From contig JAFQIK010000047.1 in assembly GCA_017397545.1 (NCBI GenBank), positions 1 through 44,392 on the forward strand: a stretch of DNA of 44,392 bases, in the 5' to 3' direction. The stretch's first letter is position 1. Every line of letters starts with the position of its first letter. This document shows, in pieces, positions 36,773-44,392 of the stretch. The stretch comes from Clostridia bacterium (GTDB lineage Bacteria > Bacillota > Clostridia > TANB77 > CAG-508). A program made the translations under genes and the position numbers. Under the pieces are notes generated by a model, which was not told where the DNA came from, did no database searches, and was given only the letters and a program-made list of their open reading frames with translations.

Positions 36773-37045
36773 ACAGTCTTGGTAATAAATAAACTTTCTC
36801 TTGGGAAAAAGTTTCTCTGCTATTCTTCGCAGATTTTCTATACGGGCCTGATTATATTCTTCCTCCGTCATATCTATTATCTTCTCCGAATAGCAGACAT
36901 CTAAAGTTGCCTCCGCAACAGTTTTAGAAATATAAACCCTGTACTTATTTACATAGTACCGAACAAACCTAATATCTGCACCATCACATTCAGCAACTAT
37001 ACCAAGAACTTTTTTGGATTCATCCTTTAAATTTACTAATTGCAT
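36770..37045 (-). CDS. orphan 91-residue protein, likely foreign
   Basis: I do not recognise this protein. It has no membrane segment. The N-terminus VNLKDESKKVLGIVAECDG looks like a beta-strand start, and the C-terminal half is helical and charged (EEEYNQARIENLRRIAEKLFP). GGAGAGATTT precedes the ATG and a perfect TTGACA/TATAAT promoter lies upstream. Codon use (GCC, CGT, GCG, GTT) is more GC-rich than neighbours. It has one in-frame CGG (36961-36959, codon 29) read as Arg, since a +1 shift would stop within four codons. This is consistent with recent transfer. Confidence 0.6.
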   Translation of the reverse strand: MQLVNLKDESKKVLGIVAECDGADIRFVRYYVNKYRVYISKTVAEATLDVCYSEKIIDMTEEEYNQARIENLRRIAEKLFPKRKFIYYQDC

Positions 37046-37112
37046 AAAATCTCTCCTCTATCATTATTTTTAGGATTACTATATAATACAAGCGAACAGC
37101 CTATATAGGTTA

Positions 37113-37141
37113 ATTATACTAAATTTTACATAAAATGTCAA
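37113..37141 (-). promoter_or_regulatory. consensus sigma-A promoter for the 36770 gene
   Basis: On the minus strand TTGACA (37141-37136), a 17-base spacer and TATAAT (37118-37113), both hexamers perfect. Confidence 0.88.
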
Positions 37142-37167
37142 TTTTGACCATCAACACCTATATTATT

Positions 37168-37794
37168 CTATTTTGTTCCAAATATTCTATCTCCTGCATC
37201 TCCAAGACCTGGTACTATGTAAGCTTTTTCATTTAATTTTTCGTCTATTGATGCTGTATATATTTGTACATCTGGATGTTTTTCTTCTACTGCTTTTATT
37301 CCTTCTGGTGCTGCAATTATAGATAAAAATTTTATTTTTTCTACACCTTTTTCTTTTAATAATTCTATTGCATCTAATGCAGAACCACCTGTTGCAAGCA
37401 TTGGGTCTAATATTAAAACTTCTCTTTTATCTATATCTTTAGGAACTTTAAAGAAATATACTGTAGGCTTAAATGTTTCTTCATTTCTGTACATACCAAT
37501 ATGCCCTATTTTTGCATTTGGTACAACACTTATAATTCCATCTAACATTCCTGTTCCCGCTCTTAAAATTGGAACGAATGCATAATTATCTTCGTTGATT
37601 TTTCTTGTTTTCATTTTTTGTATTGGTGTTTCAATTTCTACTTCTTCCATTTTTGCATCTTTCATTGCTTCGTAGCAAAGCATTGTTGCAAGTTCTGATA
37701 CTATCTCTCTAAATTCTTTTGTCCCTGTTTTTTTGTCCCTTAAAATTGCCAATTTGTGTTCCACTAGTGGATGTTTTAGTTCAATTGCGTTCAT
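37168..37794 (-). CDS. upp: uracil phosphoribosyltransferase
   Basis: Upp salvages uracil to UMP with PRPP. At 208 residues it has the N-terminal LKHPLVEHKLAILRDKKTGT, the family-specific VPILRAGTGMLDGI (about 74-87), the PRPP loop VLILDPMLATGGSA (about 125-138) and the uracil-binding C-terminus YIVPGLGDAGDRIFGTK. GGAGGAAC precedes the ATG. It lies downstream of argS on the same strand with a large palindromic element between them. No in-frame CGG was found. Confidence 0.97.
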   Translation of the reverse strand: MNAIELKHPLVEHKLAILRDKKTGTKEFREIVSELATMLCYEAMKDAKMEEVEIETPIQKMKTRKINEDNYAFVPILRAGTGMLDGIISVVPNAKIGHIGMYRNEETFKPTVYFFKVPKDIDKREVLILDPMLATGGSALDAIELLKEKGVEKIKFLSIIAAPEGIKAVEEKHPDVQIYTASIDEKLNEKAYIVPGLGDAGDRIFGTK

Positions 37795-37826
37795 AAAAGT
37801 TCCTCCTTTTTAATTTTATACCATTT

Positions 37827-37950
37827 AAAACTTATCAAAAATAGTAGATTGGGCGATTTGATTTATATAAAAAACCGGAGGTGTACAAAAGTACATTGAG
37901 GATTTTTTATATAAACCAAATCGTTCAAGATGCTGTTTTTCATAAGTTTT
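37827..37950. repeat. 124-bp near-perfect palindrome between argS and upp
   Basis: The left arm from AAAACTTATC pairs with the right arm ending CATAAGTTTT through about 58 bases with a handful of mismatches, around a small central GTAC-AAAA-GTAC hairpin. The inner part contains CGATTTGATTTATATAAAAAA and its complement. The right end reaches the argS stop codon. It could act as a terminator but is far longer than needed. Confidence 0.85.
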
Positions 37951-39658
37951 ACATTTTATTTGGCATTTCCATACCTAACAGTTCTACACCTGTTTTTAAT
38001 ACTGTTCCTACTGCATATGTTAAATATAATCTTGAATTTTGAACGTCTTTTTCTTCTGTTATTATTTTATGTTCGTTATAGAATGTACTAAAACTTTGGC
38101 TTAAGTCTATTAAATATCTTGCAAGTATTGATGGTTCATTTTTATCTGCTGCATTTTTAATTACATCATTAAATTGATATATTAATTTTAATGTGTTTAT
38201 TGCTTCTACTTCTGATAATTTACTAAAATTAACATCTACTATTTCTGGAGTGTATCCTGCTTTTTCAAGTAAACTTTTTGTTCTTACATAAATATATTGA
38301 ATATATGGTCCTGTTTCTCCTTGGAAATTAAGAAGCATATCCCAATCAAATATCTCATCTTTTATTCTGCTGTTTGATAAGTCATTAAATATTATTGCCC
38401 CTACTCCTACTTTTCTTGCTATTTCATCTTTATCTTCTAACTCTGGATTTTTTTCGTTTATTATATCTTTTACTTTGTCAATTGCCTCGTTTAAAATATC
38501 CTCTAAGAAAACAGAATTTCCTTTTCTTGAACCTATTTTTTCTCCATCTTTATCTACTACTAATCCAAATGGTACATGTACACAATTTTTAGCATATTCT
38601 TCATATCCCATTAATTCTAAGGTTTTAAATACTTGTTTAAAGTGTAATTGTTGTTCATTTCCTACTACATATATTGCTTTATCAAAATTATATTTATTTA
38701 TTCTGTCTTTCAACGATGCTAAATCTCTTGTTGCATATATTGTTGTTCCGGCAGATGTAATTATTATACATGGTGGCATGTCATATTCTTCTAAATCTAC
38801 AACTTGTGCTCCTTGAGATTCTTTTAATAATCCTTTTTCTTTTAATTCATTTACTACTGGGTCCATTTTGTCGTTATAATATGCTTCTCCATTATATGAA
38901 TCAAATTTTGAATTTAATAATTTATATGTTTTTTCATAATTTTCTAAGCTTATTTTTCTAATATGTTCCCAAGTTGCAACTGTTTCTGGTTCTCCATCTT
39001 CTAGTTTTTTAAATAATTCTCTTGCAAGCTTTGTAAGTTCTGGATTTTCTTTTTCTTCTTGGTTAAATCTTATATATACCTTTAGAATACTTGCCATTTC
39101 ATCATTTTCAAAATCATATTCATCTTTCCAAAGATTTATACCTGCCATTACTTTTCCAAATTGAAGTCCCCAATCTCCTAAATAGTTTATTCCAACACTG
39201 TTATACCCTAAGAAATTATAAATTTTATATAAAGCTCCTCCAATAACTGTTGAACGTAAATGCCCTATATGGAATGGTTTTGCAATATTTGGTGCTGAAT
39301 AATCTATTACAACATTTTTACCTTCACCTAAAGTTGATGAACCATATTTTTCTTTATTTTTTGCAACTTCTTTTAAAACTGTTTGCACTAACGTTTGTTT
39401 GTTTATAAATATATTTAAATACCCACCAACAACATCTATTTTTTCTATTATATTTTCGTCTATTTCTATATTTTCTTTTATATCATTTGCAATCATAGGT
39501 GGTGCTTTTCTTAAATCTTTTGCCAGTTTAAAACATGGAAAAGCATAATCTCCCAAATCGCTATTTGGTGGTATTTCTAAATAATTTTCTAAATCTTTTG
39601 CGTCTAAATTTGTTACTTTTGCAATTGCATTTGCAATCTCTTTTTTAAAGTTAATCAT
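37949..39658 (-). CDS. argS: arginyl-tRNA synthetase
   Basis: ArgS charges tRNA-Arg. At 569 residues it has the N-terminal additional domain, the HIGH motif in APNIAKPFHIGHLRSTVIG (about 120-138), the VVGNEQQLHFKQVFKTLELMGY segment, the KMSKS-like GEKIGSRKGNSV and the C-terminal DALR anticodon-binding domain (TFYNEHKI...LYLTYAVGTVLKTGVELLGM). AAAAGGTG precedes the ATG. No frameshift and no in-frame CGG were found. It matters here because the window suggests CGG is not normally read as arginine, although ArgS itself recognises the tRNA, so nothing in its sequence tests that idea directly. Confidence 0.97.
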   Translation of the reverse strand: MINFKKEIANAIAKVTNLDAKDLENYLEIPPNSDLGDYAFPCFKLAKDLRKAPPMIANDIKENIEIDENIIEKIDVVGGYLNIFINKQTLVQTVLKEVAKNKEKYGSSTLGEGKNVVIDYSAPNIAKPFHIGHLRSTVIGGALYKIYNFLGYNSVGINYLGDWGLQFGKVMAGINLWKDEYDFENDEMASILKVYIRFNQEEKENPELTKLARELFKKLEDGEPETVATWEHIRKISLENYEKTYKLLNSKFDSYNGEAYYNDKMDPVVNELKEKGLLKESQGAQVVDLEEYDMPPCIIITSAGTTIYATRDLASLKDRINKYNFDKAIYVVGNEQQLHFKQVFKTLELMGYEEYAKNCVHVPFGLVVDKDGEKIGSRKGNSVFLEDILNEAIDKVKDIINEKNPELEDKDEIARKVGVGAIIFNDLSNSRIKDEIFDWDMLLNFQGETGPYIQYIYVRTKSLLEKAGYTPEIVDVNFSKLSEVEAINTLKLIYQFNDVIKNAADKNEPSILARYLIDLSQSFSTFYNEHKIITEEKDVQNSRLYLTYAVGTVLKTGVELLGMEMPNKM

Positions 39659-39700
39659 AAAATCACCTTTTCTTGAATTTATTTACATATTTTTTGTTTT

Positions 39701-39728
39701 GCGGGTCGCCCAGGAGTGCGACCCCTAC
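39701..39728. repeat. GTAGGGG-type hairpin
   Basis: GGGTCGCCCAGGAGTGCGACCCCTAC is the reverse-oriented copy of the first stem near 34579. It lies between pfkA and argS. Confidence 0.85.
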
Positions 39729-39746
39729 AGCGTTTGCAATTTTTTT

Positions 39747-40883
39747 CTAGTCACCTAGGCAGATATCTAGGTTTCTTGCTACTTTTACTAAATCATCGTC
39801 CATTGTTACTCTTTTTATGTTTGTGCTTTCTGTTCCACCTGAGCGTGCTCCTATTTCTTTGTTGTTTCCTACTACATCTTCTAATGGAACTGAGTCTAAT
39901 CTACCATTTTTTAATGTTACTAATACATTAAATTTTCCTTTTAATGCTAGTTCCATTGCTTTTGTTCCATATTTTGTAGATAGAACTCTATCGAATGGTG
40001 TTGGTGTTCCTCCTCTTTGTACATACCCTAAAGTTGTGTTTCTTGATACCATTCCTGTTAATTCTTCTAGGTCTCTTGCAAGTTTTTCTCCTATTCCTCC
40101 AAGTCTTATATTGTCTAGTCCTTTTCCATCATTTAATGTTTTTTTAATTACCATTTCTCCATCTTTTGGTTTCGCACCTTCAGATACTACTATTATGCTA
40201 AATTTCTTTCCTTCTGCTTTTCTTTTATTTATTTTTTCTACTATTTTGTTTATATCGTATGGTATTTCTGGAATTATTGCAGCATCAGCTCCACCTGCTA
40301 TTGCAGATTCTAATGCTATCCATCCAGCATATCTTCCCATAACTTCTAATGTCATTATTCTATGATGTGATTCTGCTGTTGAATGTAATCTATCCAATGC
40401 TTCTGTTGCAACAGATACTGCTGTATTGTATCCAAATGTTATTTCTGAATGTGCAACATCATTATCTATTGTTTTTGGTACACCTATTACATTTAATCCT
40501 CTTAAAGAAAAATCTCTTGCAGATTTTTGTGTTCCATCTCCACCTAGTGTAAATATACAATCAAACCCTGCTTGTTTTGCATTTTCTACTGCTTGGTAAG
40601 AAACATCTTTATATACTATTTCTCCATTTTCTTCTACTGGATAATTAAATAAGTTTGTACTATTTGATGCTCCTATTATTGTTCCTCCTCTATGAAGTAA
40701 TCCTGAAGCACTTCCATTTGAGTCTAATCTCATATAATTATTTTGTATTAATCCTTTATATCCTTCTATATAACCATAGCATTCTACTCCGTGAGTTTCA
40801 GCTGTTTTAACAATTGCACGAATTACTGCATTTAATCCTGGACAATCTCCTCCATTTGTGATAATTGCAACTTTTTTAACCAT
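39747..40883 (-). CDS. pfkA: 6-phosphofructokinase
   Basis: This 378-residue glycolytic enzyme phosphorylates fructose 6-phosphate. GGDCPGLNAVIRAIV starts the protein, with LGGDGTQKSA (about 99-108), PKTIDNDVAHSE (about 119-130), the MGRYAGWIAL block, IPEIPYD and YVQRGGTPTPFDR following. The residue pair that separates donors is mixed: Gly at the GGDG position, as in ATP enzymes, but Lys in PKTIDND, as in PPi enzymes. That combination occurs in a group of longer ATP-dependent PFKs, so ATP is favoured but not certain. GAAAGGAG precedes the ATG. It is upstream of argS on the same strand, with 88 bp between. Confidence 0.93.
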   Translation of the reverse strand: MVKKVAIITNGGDCPGLNAVIRAIVKTAETHGVECYGYIEGYKGLIQNNYMRLDSNGSASGLLHRGGTIIGASNSTNLFNYPVEENGEIVYKDVSYQAVENAKQAGFDCIFTLGGDGTQKSARDFSLRGLNVIGVPKTIDNDVAHSEITFGYNTAVSVATEALDRLHSTAESHHRIMTLEVMGRYAGWIALESAIAGGADAAIIPEIPYDINKIVEKINKRKAEGKKFSIIVVSEGAKPKDGEMVIKKTLNDGKGLDNIRLGGIGEKLARDLEELTGMVSRNTTLGYVQRGGTPTPFDRVLSTKYGTKAMELALKGKFNVLVTLKNGRLDSVPLEDVVGNNKEIGARSGGTESTNIKRVTMDDDLVKVARNLDICLGD

Positions 40884-41010
40884 AAGTTTTTTTCTCCTTT
40901 CAAAAAACTCGAAGAGTTTTTGTACTATTCACTTTTCACTCTTCATTCTTCACTAAGATTTACCTTTATATTATATCAATAAATTCCATTTTTACAAGTT
41001 TTTGCAATAA

Positions 41011-41044
41011 AAAAGTAATCAATTTATGTTTTGATTACTTTTTA
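41011..41044 (-). terminator. rho-independent terminator of the spoIIIA operon
   Basis: AAAAGTAATCAA and TTGATTACTTTT arms, with a T-run on the minus strand, 6 bp after the spoIIIAH stop. Confidence 0.88.
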
Positions 41045-41049
41045 AATAT

Positions 41050-41715
41050 TTATTTATTACTTATATGAATAATATCCACTCCTACATTAAGTTCTCGTGA
41101 TACTATATTTTGTATTTGAGCAACTTCTTCTTGTTTCAATTCTTCTATTTTTACTATAACACTAACACTTCCTTCATTTGAAAAAATTACTACATCTTCA
41201 AATCCTTTTGCAATTATTAAATTTTCTGCAATCATTATAGCATTTTTTGTATTATTTATATTATTAATTTTAGATAGCGCATCTGCTTTTGCCTCAGCTG
41301 TTGCATTTATATTATTATACATTTCTTGATATGTTTCTAAACTTTCAGAATACATAGTATTTCTTTCTAATTTAGCAGTAGTAAAATAATAATCTTCTGT
41401 GCTAGTTTGAATTATTTCCTCTTCATTAGTTATATTACTTGCCGCTTCTTCTGTCTTTTCTTCTACATTTGTTTCTTTAGTTACATCTTCTTCTATTTTG
41501 TTTTCTACTATGTTTCCATTAGTTTGTTCTAGTACATTTTCTTCATGTGGTATTGTGCTAACAAGCTCTGCATCTCCAATTGCAGTATCACTTCTATCAG
41601 CTATTGTACCTGTCATTATATTTTCTTGATTAGCAGTAAAATTTAAATATCCTGCCGTTATTAACATTAATGAAATTAATAAAACTATTAATTGATTTCT
41701 TTTTAAAACTTTCAT
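41050..41715 (-). CDS. spoIIIAH: stage III sporulation protein AH
   Basis: SpoIIIAH is the mother-cell half of the channel that joins forespore SpoIIQ during engulfment. At 221 residues it has one N-terminal helix (about 8-25, KRNQLIVLLISLMLITAGYL), a variable acidic linker (about 45-115), then the conserved ring-building domain: AKLERNTMYSESLETYQEM, IMIAENLIIAKGFEDVVIF and SVSVIVKIEELKQEEVAQI, an EscJ/PrgK-like RBM fold. AAAAGGAG precedes the ATG. It is the last gene of spoIIIA and is separated from spoIIIAG by a 306-bp gap filled by a repeat element, so it may need read-through or its own promoter. Confidence 0.95.
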   Translation of the reverse strand: MKVLKRNQLIVLLISLMLITAGYLNFTANQENIMTGTIADRSDTAIGDAELVSTIPHEENVLEQTNGNIVENKIEEDVTKETNVEEKTEEAASNITNEEEIIQTSTEDYYFTTAKLERNTMYSESLETYQEMYNNINATAEAKADALSKINNINNTKNAIMIAENLIIAKGFEDVVIFSNEGSVSVIVKIEELKQEEVAQIQNIVSRELNVGVDIIHISNK

Positions 41716-41760
41716 AAATCGCTCCTTTTTTGTTAGTAAATTATTGTTTTTATTAAATAT

Positions 41761-41967
41761 AAACTGTAGAGAACATGTAGGGGCGACTAGTAGTCGTCCG
41801 CTCTTCGAAGAAACTGCTAAAAAAGATTTATCTTTAAATATTTTTTCTTATAGATATCTTTTTGATTAAATTCTCTATTTTTATTAAATATTAAAATGTT
41901 TTTATATTTAGTAATTTCTCTGAAGACCGGGCGACTACTAGTCGCCCCTACATGTTCTCTACAGTTT
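41761..41967. mobile_element. MITE-like element inside the spoIIIA operon
   Basis: The 207-bp sequence is bounded by inverted copies of about 39 bp (AAACTGTAGAGAACATGTAG at the left, its complement at the right), each including a GTAGGGG hairpin with the CGACTAGTAGTCG stem. The AT-rich centre encodes nothing. With short flanks it fills the spoIIIAG-spoIIIAH gap of 306 bp. No target-site duplication was certain by eye. Confidence 0.8.
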
Positions 41968-42021
41968 CTAATTTATCTACTGAATATTTAAAATTTTGAT
42001 ATTTAACAATTTTCATTTGTT

Positions 42022-42645
42022 TTAAACACTCATCTCAAACACCTGTATTCTATATGCAGACAACCCCGTTGCAGCAGAAACAGCCTGAATAATATTTGTC
42101 TTTATATTTACATTACCAGCACCTTCTGCAGTAATTATGGCCCCTTCCATTTTTGGCATAATAACTTTTTGAGTTATAGGAATTTTTTCTCCATCCTTTT
42201 CCTCGTAAATAATCTCTTTATTAGTATCAGTTGATTCAATTTTTCTTACTCCACCATTAGTATCTGTTTCCTCTGTATTACTTGACGTATATGTTTCGTT
42301 ATACATAGCTACAACTTCGCTAGTTTCAGAATATGTAATTAATACTTGCACTTTTCCAACTCCTGCAATTTTTGATAGTATGTCCTCTAACTCTTCCTCT
42401 AAATTATATTCTTCTAAATTTTCATTATTACTACTATCTAAATTATCTGCTAATTGCTTATATGTTGTATTAGTATCTTTACTTTTTGTTTCTTCTTTAT
42501 CTGTTCCCCAGATAGTATTTACTGCAATTACTGTTATTATTAAAAGCACTAAAAAAGTCACCAAATTCTCAATATTCTTTTTATTATTACCTTCACTCTT
42601 TTTTATAATTATACTTTTAAAATTTTGAAATTTATCTTTAAACAT
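42022..42645 (-). CDS. spoIIIAG: stage III sporulation protein AG
   Basis: SpoIIIAG forms a large membrane ring in the mother-cell part of the feeding channel. At 207 residues it has an N-terminal helix (about 27-44), an acidic linker, then the RBM domain: LEDILSKIAGVGKVQVLITY (about 87-106), a divergent insert with EKDGEKIPITQKVIMPKMEGAIITAEGAG (two halves) and VNIKTNIIQAVSAATGLSAYRIQVFEM. GGAGGAAG precedes the ATG, 15 bp after spoIIIAF. It is under the mother-cell sporulation programme, normally sigma-E at the operon start, which is outside this window. Confidence 0.95.
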   Translation of the reverse strand: MFKDKFQNFKSIIIKKSEGNNKKNIENLVTFLVLLIITVIAVNTIWGTDKEETKSKDTNTTYKQLADNLDSSNNENLEEYNLEEELEDILSKIAGVGKVQVLITYSETSEVVAMYNETYTSSNTEETDTNGGVRKIESTDTNKEIIYEEKDGEKIPITQKVIMPKMEGAIITAEGAGNVNIKTNIIQAVSAATGLSAYRIQVFEMSV

Positions 42646-42660
42646 ATAACTTCCTCCTTG

Positions 42661-43269
42661 TCACTCGTTTATATGTATTTTTTCTACTTCAACTGAATAT
42701 GTAGTATTTAAATATTCTTTTATATTACTTATTTCATCTTCTGAAATTGGATTATTTTCTTCATTTTCTTTTATTTCATTAGTGTTTGATATACTAATAT
42801 TTATTTTTTCTATATTATTTACATTATTATTTTCATTTCGCTCATTTTCTGTTTTTACTATTTTAATAACCATCGTATTAATCTCTCCATATCTTTGTTC
42901 GTCTTGAGTTTCTAAGTATAAATTTATTTCTAATACACTATATCCCTTTTCTTCTAATCTTTGCTTTAAATGTTCTTCTACCTTGTTTTTATAAGTAGTT
43001 TCTATATACGAATTAGTTTCAATTGCTATTAAATTATTATCATGTTTTTCCATTTCTTTAGTAGTATTATCTATTATAGAATTTAAATTTATACTTTTAT
43101 TTGATACTGCATTTATTAAAGGATGTACTATAGTAAATAATATATAAACACCTATAACTGTTTTTACAAATTTCTTATTATTTCCTTCTGGAAGAATCAT
43201 TTCTATTATTGTTGCAATAATTACACCAAGTATTATCCCTTGTGCCCAAGAATTTATAAATTTTACCAT
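42661..43269 (-). CDS. spoIIIAF: stage III sporulation protein AF
   Basis: SpoIIIAF is a membrane component of the SpoIIIA-SpoIIQ channel complex. At 202 residues it begins with INSWAQGIILGVIIATIIEMILP and a second helix FVKTVIGVYILFTIVHPLINA. These two N-terminal helices are the most conserved part of the family, and a charged soluble domain follows with ISEDEISNIKEYLNTTYSVEVEKI. It is longer and more Asn/Glu-rich than many relatives. GGTAGGTG overlapping the spoIIIAE stop acts as ribosome binding site, which suggests translational coupling. Confidence 0.93.
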   Translation of the reverse strand: MVKFINSWAQGIILGVIIATIIEMILPEGNNKKFVKTVIGVYILFTIVHPLINAVSNKSINLNSIIDNTTKEMEKHDNNLIAIETNSYIETTYKNKVEEHLKQRLEEKGYSVLEINLYLETQDEQRYGEINTMVIKIVKTENERNENNNVNNIEKINISISNTNEIKENEENNPISEDEISNIKEYLNTTYSVEVEKIHINE

Positions 43270-43276
43270 TTTTCAC

Positions 43277-44392
43277 CTACCTATACATCATTCCACTATT
43301 TGATATTTTAATACACATTGCTAGTCCTATAATTAGTAATACTGCTACAAAAAACATTATTCCTAAAAGCACTTTAAAAGTTCCTCCCATTTCTTCCAAT
43401 AACCCTACTATTTTTTTATCAGCTAAAGGTTCACATACAGCTGATGCAAAATGATATGTAATTGTAAGTATAGATAATTTTATTATTGGCATAGCACATA
43501 TACCAATCACAACAAACATTCCTACAATTCCTATTGAATTTTTAAGAAGTGATGTAGATCCTAGTACCATATCAACAGAATCTCCTAAAGCCTTTCCTAC
43601 TACAGGTACAAATGTTGACGTTGCAGCTTTTATTCCTTTAGCAGTTAGGCCATCAACATTACTTGTAAGTGTTCCTTCTAATGATAAAATGCTTACAAAA
43701 ATTGTTATTACTAATCCTAAAAACCATGTTATTCCAGATTTTAAAAATTTAGATAATTTTCCTATTTGCACTCTTTCTGATAAATTAGATATTATACTTA
43801 TAGCTGTTGCAATAAGTGTTATAGGCAATACAAATAATGTTATTGTATTACCTATAAATACTATCGCAAAAATTATTAGGGGCTGAATTAAAGAAACTGA
43901 AGCAATGTTGCCGAGAGGCTGACATTAATGCAAGAAGTATCGGAACTAAACAATTTACAAAACCAACTAAATTCGAAATTGCTTCTTTTATCATATTTAT
44001 AATATTTGAAAAATTAGACATAATTAATGTAACAATAAGTATGTATTCCATATAATATGCTATTTGTCCAACACCATCATTATTTAAATTGTCGCTAAAA
44101 CTTTTTAATATGCTATGTATTATTACTATAATCAATATGCTTCCTAACAACGAAATTGCACTAATCAGCTCGTATCCAAACAAAGATAATATACTGCTTA
44201 ACATTCCTTTATTATCTATTTCTCCATTAATTGCTGAATTTAAAAATTGGTTTAAATTCATATCTGGAAAAATATCTTCTGTGTAACTTTGTCCCTCTTT
44301 TATAAATGAAGATATGTTTAATGCCTCCATTTGGGATGAAATAATTTCCTCTCTTGCATAAGAATTTGGAAATATAAAAATATTTATTAAAA
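43277..44392 (-). CDS. spoIIIAE: stage III sporulation protein AE (5' end outside window), with one +1 frameshift at an in-frame CGG
   Basis: SpoIIIAE is a polytopic permease-like part of the SpoIIIA channel. The frame is open to the right edge, so the start lies outside. The first residues seen (INIFIFPNSYAREEI) look like a signal-peptide end. In-frame CGG at 43913-43911 follows LLALMSAS, and the unshifted frame ends about 20 codons later. A +1 shift onto GGC gives MSASGNIASVSLIQPLIIF and then 211 codons through AAGTSTFVP-like KAATSTFVPVVGKALGDSVD, the family signature, to a TAG at 43277. This is the only site followed by C (CGGC). Two annotated pieces would otherwise be called. Confidence 0.95.
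43910..43913 (-). other. CGGC +1 frameshift site in spoIIIAE
   Basis: Codons read TCT CGG-C AAC. The shift restores MSASGNIASVSL in the conserved membrane core. Confidence 0.94.

Overview
The window comes from a low-GC, endospore-forming Gram-positive bacterium, most likely an uncultured anaerobic member of the Clostridia. The evidence is strong A/T bias, AGA as the usual arginine codon, strong AGGAGG-type ribosome binding sites, part of the spoIIIA operon at the right edge, an LTA-synthase-like sulfatase and a DUF1540 protein. Nearly all genes lie on the minus strand. No rRNA, tRNA, CRISPR array or transposase gene was seen.

The main observation concerns reading frames. Seven otherwise intact, well-conserved genes (secA, an AI-2E/YtvI-type permease, uvrA, a 1-Cys peroxiredoxin, a GltD-type oxidoreductase, glmM and spoIIIAE) carry twelve +1 frameshifts in total, six of them in uvrA. 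Every one has the same form: one extra C directly before a conserved glycine codon GGN, which makes an in-frame CGG. Reading CGG-N as one glycine (a +1 shift onto GGN) restores the family sequence each time, including both Walker A loops of UvrA and the GDG motif of the normally essential GlmM. In my manual scan, the native-looking genes use CGG in frame nowhere else. The only in-frame CGG codons read as sense are one each in four genes of more foreign composition (5999-6460, 15410-15721, 22799-23782, 36770-37045). The simplest biological reading is a lineage that lost tRNA-Arg(CCG), left CGG unassigned and tolerates or uses efficient +1 frameshifting at CGG, comparable in outcome to frameshifting at stop codons in Euplotes. 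A systematic sequencing or assembly error must be excluded from raw reads.

Layout. 1-2314: a phosphoribosyltransferase / deoxyribosyltransferase-like / histidine phosphatase cluster and an acetyltransferase. 2370-8313: secA, a DUF1980-like protein, a cysteine-cluster protein, the permease and a CBS protein. 8474-11090: a Pro/Gly-rich protein, murD and a CinA C-terminal-domain protein, the last two framed by inverted copies of one repeat. 11330-17995: uvrA and uvrB with small genes between. 18045-21623: small enzymes, two tandem secreted membrane-anchored proteins and smpB. 21730-26840: fba, manA, DUF1540, peroxiredoxin, LOG protein and a PrsA-like foldase. 26947-34466: dinB, GltD-like protein, a NadD-like/tmk/metG operon, a membrane protein and glmM. 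34771-40883: LTA synthase-like protein, a small orphan, upp, argS and pfkA. 41050-44392: spoIIIAH, AG, AF and AE, the last running off the window.

Intergenic spaces are rich in short hairpin elements with GTAGGGG...CCCCTAC ends and variable but self-complementary stems, often in pairs inside AT-rich terminal inverted repeats. One copy sits in frame inside uvrA. A 207-bp element with long terminal inverted repeats (41761-41967) and a 124-bp near-perfect palindrome (37827-37950) were also seen.
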